Assembly: GCA_947456845.1 (NCBI GenBank)
Contig: CANGUJ010000179.1
Location: 1-7,507, forward strand
Source: Burkholderiales bacterium
Lineage (GTDB): Bacteria; Pseudomonadota; Gammaproteobacteria; Burkholderiales; JAEUOS01
Length of the DNA stretch: 7,507 nucleotides
Direction: 5' to 3'
Shown: piece after piece, positions 5,802 to 7,507 of the stretch
How positions within the stretch are numbered: position 1 is the first letter of the stretch
Layout of the letters: each line of letters opens with the position of its first letter
Position numbers and translations under genes: made by a program
The notes under the pieces: model-generated
What the model was told of the DNA's origin: nothing
What the model saw: the letters and a program-made list of their open reading frames with translations, nothing else
Database searches by the model: none

Positions 5802-5817
5802 TGGCACAAAAGATGCT
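5802..5817 (+). promoter_or_regulatory. Sigma54 (RpoN) -24/-12 promoter of glnA
   Basis: TGGCAC, five bases, then ATGCT fits TGGCAC-N5-TTGCW. The invariant GG (5803-5804) and GC (5815-5816) have the required spacing. The only departures are A for T at the first base of the -12 box and the common A for G after TGGCAC. Transcription would start near 5828 and give a leader of about 68 nt. A sigma54 promoter needs an activator, and the NtrC-like dyads upstream supply one. Confidence 0.8.
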
Positions 5818-5895
5818 TTTCTCCCAAGGCCAAGCGAGGCTTTTTGTGCAGTGACACGTGTGGTTTGACAACTCGAATCTTCAGGAGATCAGGAA

Positions 5896-7314
5896 ATGGC
5901 AATGACTGCCAACGATGTGTTGAAAATGGCGAAGGACCAGGAGGTCGCGTTCGTGGACTTCCGCTTCACCGACACCAAGGGTAAGGAACAGCACGTCTCC
6001 GTGCCGATCAAGGCCTTCGATGAAAACAAATTCACCGAAGGGCACGCCTTCGACGGCTCCTCGATCGCCGGATGGAAGGGCATCGAAGCCTCCGACATGC
6101 TGCTCATGCCGGACCCGTCGAGCGCGCGCATGGACCCGTTCACCGACGAGAACACCCTGATCCTGACCTGCGACGTGGTCGAACCGTCGACCGGCAAGGG
6201 CTATGACCGCGATCCGCGTTCCCTGGCCAAGCGTGCCGATGCCTACCTGAAGGCGTCTGGCATCGGCGACGTGGCCTACTTCGGTCCCGAACCCGAATTC
6301 TTCATTTTCGATTCCGTGGCATGGAAGGTCGACATGTCCGGTTCTTCCTGCCAGGTGTGGTCGTCGGAAGCCTCGTGGCAGACCGATGATCGTGTCGACG
6401 GACAGGGCAACAGCGGCGGCCGGATCGGCGTCAAGGGCGGCTACTTCCCGGTCGCTCCGCTGGATCAACTGCAGGACATGCGCTCCGAGATGTGCCTGTT
6501 GCTCGAGCAGCAGGGCGTCGAGGTAGAGGTGCACCACCACGAAGTCGCCAACGCCGGCCAGTGCGAGATCGGCACGAAGTTCGCCCCGCTCGTCCAGCGC
6601 GCCGACTGGCTGCAGATTCTCAAGTACACCGTGATGAACGTGGCACATGCCTACGGCAAGACCGCCACTTTCATGCCCAAGCCGATCGTCGGCGACAACG
6701 GATCCGGCATGCATGTGCACCAGTCGGTCTGGAAGGACGGCAAGAACCTGTTTGCAGGCAACGGCTATGCCGGCCTGTCGGAGTTCGCCCTCCATTACAT
6801 CGGCGGCATCATCAAGCACGCCCGTGCGCTCAACGCCATCACCAACTCGACCACCAACTCCTACAAGCGTCTGGTCCCGGGCTTCGAGGCGCCGGTCAAG
6901 CTGGCCTATTCGGCGCGCAACCGTTCGGCGTCGATCCGCATTCCGTACGTCCAGTCCGACAAGGCGCGCCGTATCGAGGTGCGCTTCCCGGATCCCCTGT
7001 CGAACCCGTACCTGGCTTTCACGGCCATGTTGATGGCGGGTCTGGATGGCGTGCAGAACAAGATCCATCCCGGCGACCCGGCCGACAAGAACCTGTACGA
7101 CCTGCCGCCGGAGGAGGATGCGAAGATCCCGACCGTCTGTTCGTCGCTTGACCAGGCGCTCGAGGCGCTCGACCGCGATCGCGAGTTCCTGACCCGTGGA
7201 GGCGTGTTCAGCAACGAGATGATCGACGCCTACATCGAACTGAAGATGGCTGATGTCACCCGCTTCCGCATGACCACTCATCCGGTCGAGTACGACATGT
7301 ACTACAGCGCCTGA
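5896..7314 (+). CDS. glnA: Glutamine synthetase, type I (adenylylation-regulated)
   Basis: A 472-residue cytoplasmic enzyme, a dodecamer in this family, that makes glutamine from glutamate, ammonia and ATP. The N-terminal beta-grasp domain carries the loop FDGSSIAGW (52-60). Catalytic blocks follow: GPEPEFFIF (130-138) with metal-binding glutamates, HEVANAGQCEIGTKF (215-229), KPIVGDNGSGMHVHQS (262-277) with the metal-binding histidine and ammonium-site residues, NSTTNSYKRLVPGFEAP (317-333), RNRSASIRIP (341-350) and EVRFPDPLSNPYLA (361-374). NLYDLPPEED at 399-408 holds Y401, the tyrosine modified by GlnE in GSI-beta enzymes. A Shine-Dalgarno AGGAG (5883-5887) lies 8 nt before ATG 5896. ATG 5902 is a close alternative. 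Transcription is predicted to be NtrC/sigma54 dependent, and a strong terminator follows. No disabling changes are seen. Confidence 0.97.
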   Translation: MAMTANDVLKMAKDQEVAFVDFRFTDTKGKEQHVSVPIKAFDENKFTEGHAFDGSSIAGWKGIEASDMLLMPDPSSARMDPFTDENTLILTCDVVEPSTGKGYDRDPRSLAKRADAYLKASGIGDVAYFGPEPEFFIFDSVAWKVDMSGSSCQVWSSEASWQTDDRVDGQGNSGGRIGVKGGYFPVAPLDQLQDMRSEMCLLLEQQGVEVEVHHHEVANAGQCEIGTKFAPLVQRADWLQILKYTVMNVAHAYGKTATFMPKPIVGDNGSGMHVHQSVWKDGKNLFAGNGYAGLSEFALHYIGGIIKHARALNAITNSTTNSYKRLVPGFEAPVKLAYSARNRSASIRIPYVQSDKARRIEVRFPDPLSNPYLAFTAMLMAGLDGVQNKIHPGDPADKNLYDLPPEEDAKIPTVCSSLDQALEALDRDREFLTRGGVFSNEMIDAYIELKMADVTRFRMTTHPVEYDMYYSA

Positions 7315-7336
7315 TCCGCACCTGGCGCGTCGCGAC

Positions 7337-7370
7337 AACGGCACGTCCCCAGGGACGTGCCGTTTTTTTT
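7337..7370 (+). terminator. Intrinsic terminator of glnA
   Basis: AACGGCACGTCCC (7337-7349) is the exact reverse complement of GGGACGTGCCGTT (7352-7364) across a two-base centre. In practice this gives a stem of about 12 bp with a four-base loop. Eight T residues run from 7363 to 7370. It begins 22 nt after the glnA stop. This is a classic strong Rho-independent terminator and suggests that most glnA transcripts end here rather than reading into the next gene. Confidence 0.95.
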
Positions 7371-7417
7371 CGCGTGGCGTGGCCGGCGCCGTTTCGCTCC
7401 CGGCCGCTGGCGCGCGG

Positions 7418-7423
7418 TAAACT
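7418..7423 (+). promoter_or_regulatory. Candidate -10 box for the gene to the right of the window
   Basis: TAAACT in the context CGGTAAACTAAC resembles GC-rich betaproteobacterial -10 boxes. No clear -35 is seen. It follows the glnA terminator, so the next gene would have its own start near 7430. At 7493-7498 AGGGAG looks like a Shine-Dalgarno, with TTG at 7504-7506 as a possible start at the very edge. The next gene could be glnL/ntrB, as in many proteobacteria, but none of its coding sequence is present. The only small frame here (ATG 7445 to TGA 7507, 20 codons) looks like chance. Confidence 0.35.
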
Positions 7424-7507
7424 AACTTTGTCGTTGGTCGTTGCATGTTGGATCCGGACGCGGTGGTTGCGGGTTCCTGTGGGCCCGCCGATAGGGAGCA
7501 GCATTGA

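Noticed and set aside
5826..5845. Short hairpin plus T-run in the glnA leader as an attenuator
   Set aside because: The stem is about 6 bp with a wobble pair, the T-run is part of the stem, and it starts at the predicted transcription start, so it is too weak.
5865..5870. Perfect TTGACA as a -35 box for glnA
   Set aside because: A -10 at 16-18 bp would fall at about 5887-5894, on the Shine-Dalgarno, with no TATAAT-like match and initiation inside the coding sequence.
5881..7446. Minus-strand frame of 521 codons
   Set aside because: It is antisense to glnA, crosses the glnA terminator and promoter-proximal leader, and shows no domain motifs.
7445..7507. Twenty-codon frame at the right edge
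   Set aside because: No Shine-Dalgarno precedes it, it has no recognisable features, and its stop coincides with the candidate start region of the next gene.

Overview
The window is a GC-rich piece of bacterial chromosome with ordinary housekeeping genes. The organism is most likely a betaproteobacterium of the order Burkholderiales, possibly Alcaligenaceae/Bordetella-like. This rests on the GC-rich third codon positions, the family-typical sequences of GluQ, the MetY-type sulfhydrylase, RhlE and type I glutamine synthetase, and the -10 boxes of TACACT/TACAAT/TAAACT form. The genus assignment is inference from one window. No mobile element, CRISPR array, rRNA or tRNA gene was seen.

Layout. 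Positions 1-360 (minus) hold the start of a DUF1499 protein that runs off the left edge. It is divergent from gluQ (389-1258, plus), with only 28 bp between the two starts. A plus-strand cluster follows: a CoA-binding (YccU-like) protein (1348-1818), metY O-acetylhomoserine sulfhydrylase (1837-3123) and a two-helix membrane protein with PH-like halves (3124-3651) whose start codon abuts the metY stop. The DEAD-box RNA helicase gene rhlE (5091-3694, minus) converges on this cluster. Upstream of rhlE, also on the minus strand, is a small exported alanine-rich coiled-coil protein (5612-5241). It is divergent from glnA (5896-7314, plus), which ends at a textbook intrinsic terminator.

The most informative non-coding DNA is the 283-bp region 5613-5895. 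It holds a well-spaced sigma54 -24/-12 promoter (5802-5817) and two NtrC-like dyads (5635-5651 and 5665-5681) with centres 30 bp, about three helical turns, apart. It also holds a 9-bp-arm inverted repeat directly next to the second dyad. Together with the adenylylation-site tyrosine in GlnA, this predicts classical nitrogen control of glnA at both transcription and enzyme level. The dyads lie 23-69 bp upstream of the divergent coiled-coil gene, so they could also affect that uncharacterised gene.

How the genes relate: gluQ modifies tRNA-Asp. The CoA-binding protein, metY and the membrane protein look like one transcription unit centred on sulfur/methionine assimilation. rhlE acts in RNA remodelling. 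glnA assimilates ammonium. These are separate neighbouring units rather than one system. I found no convincing new multi-gene system. The best leads are the shared glnA regulatory region and the two uncharacterised small proteins.
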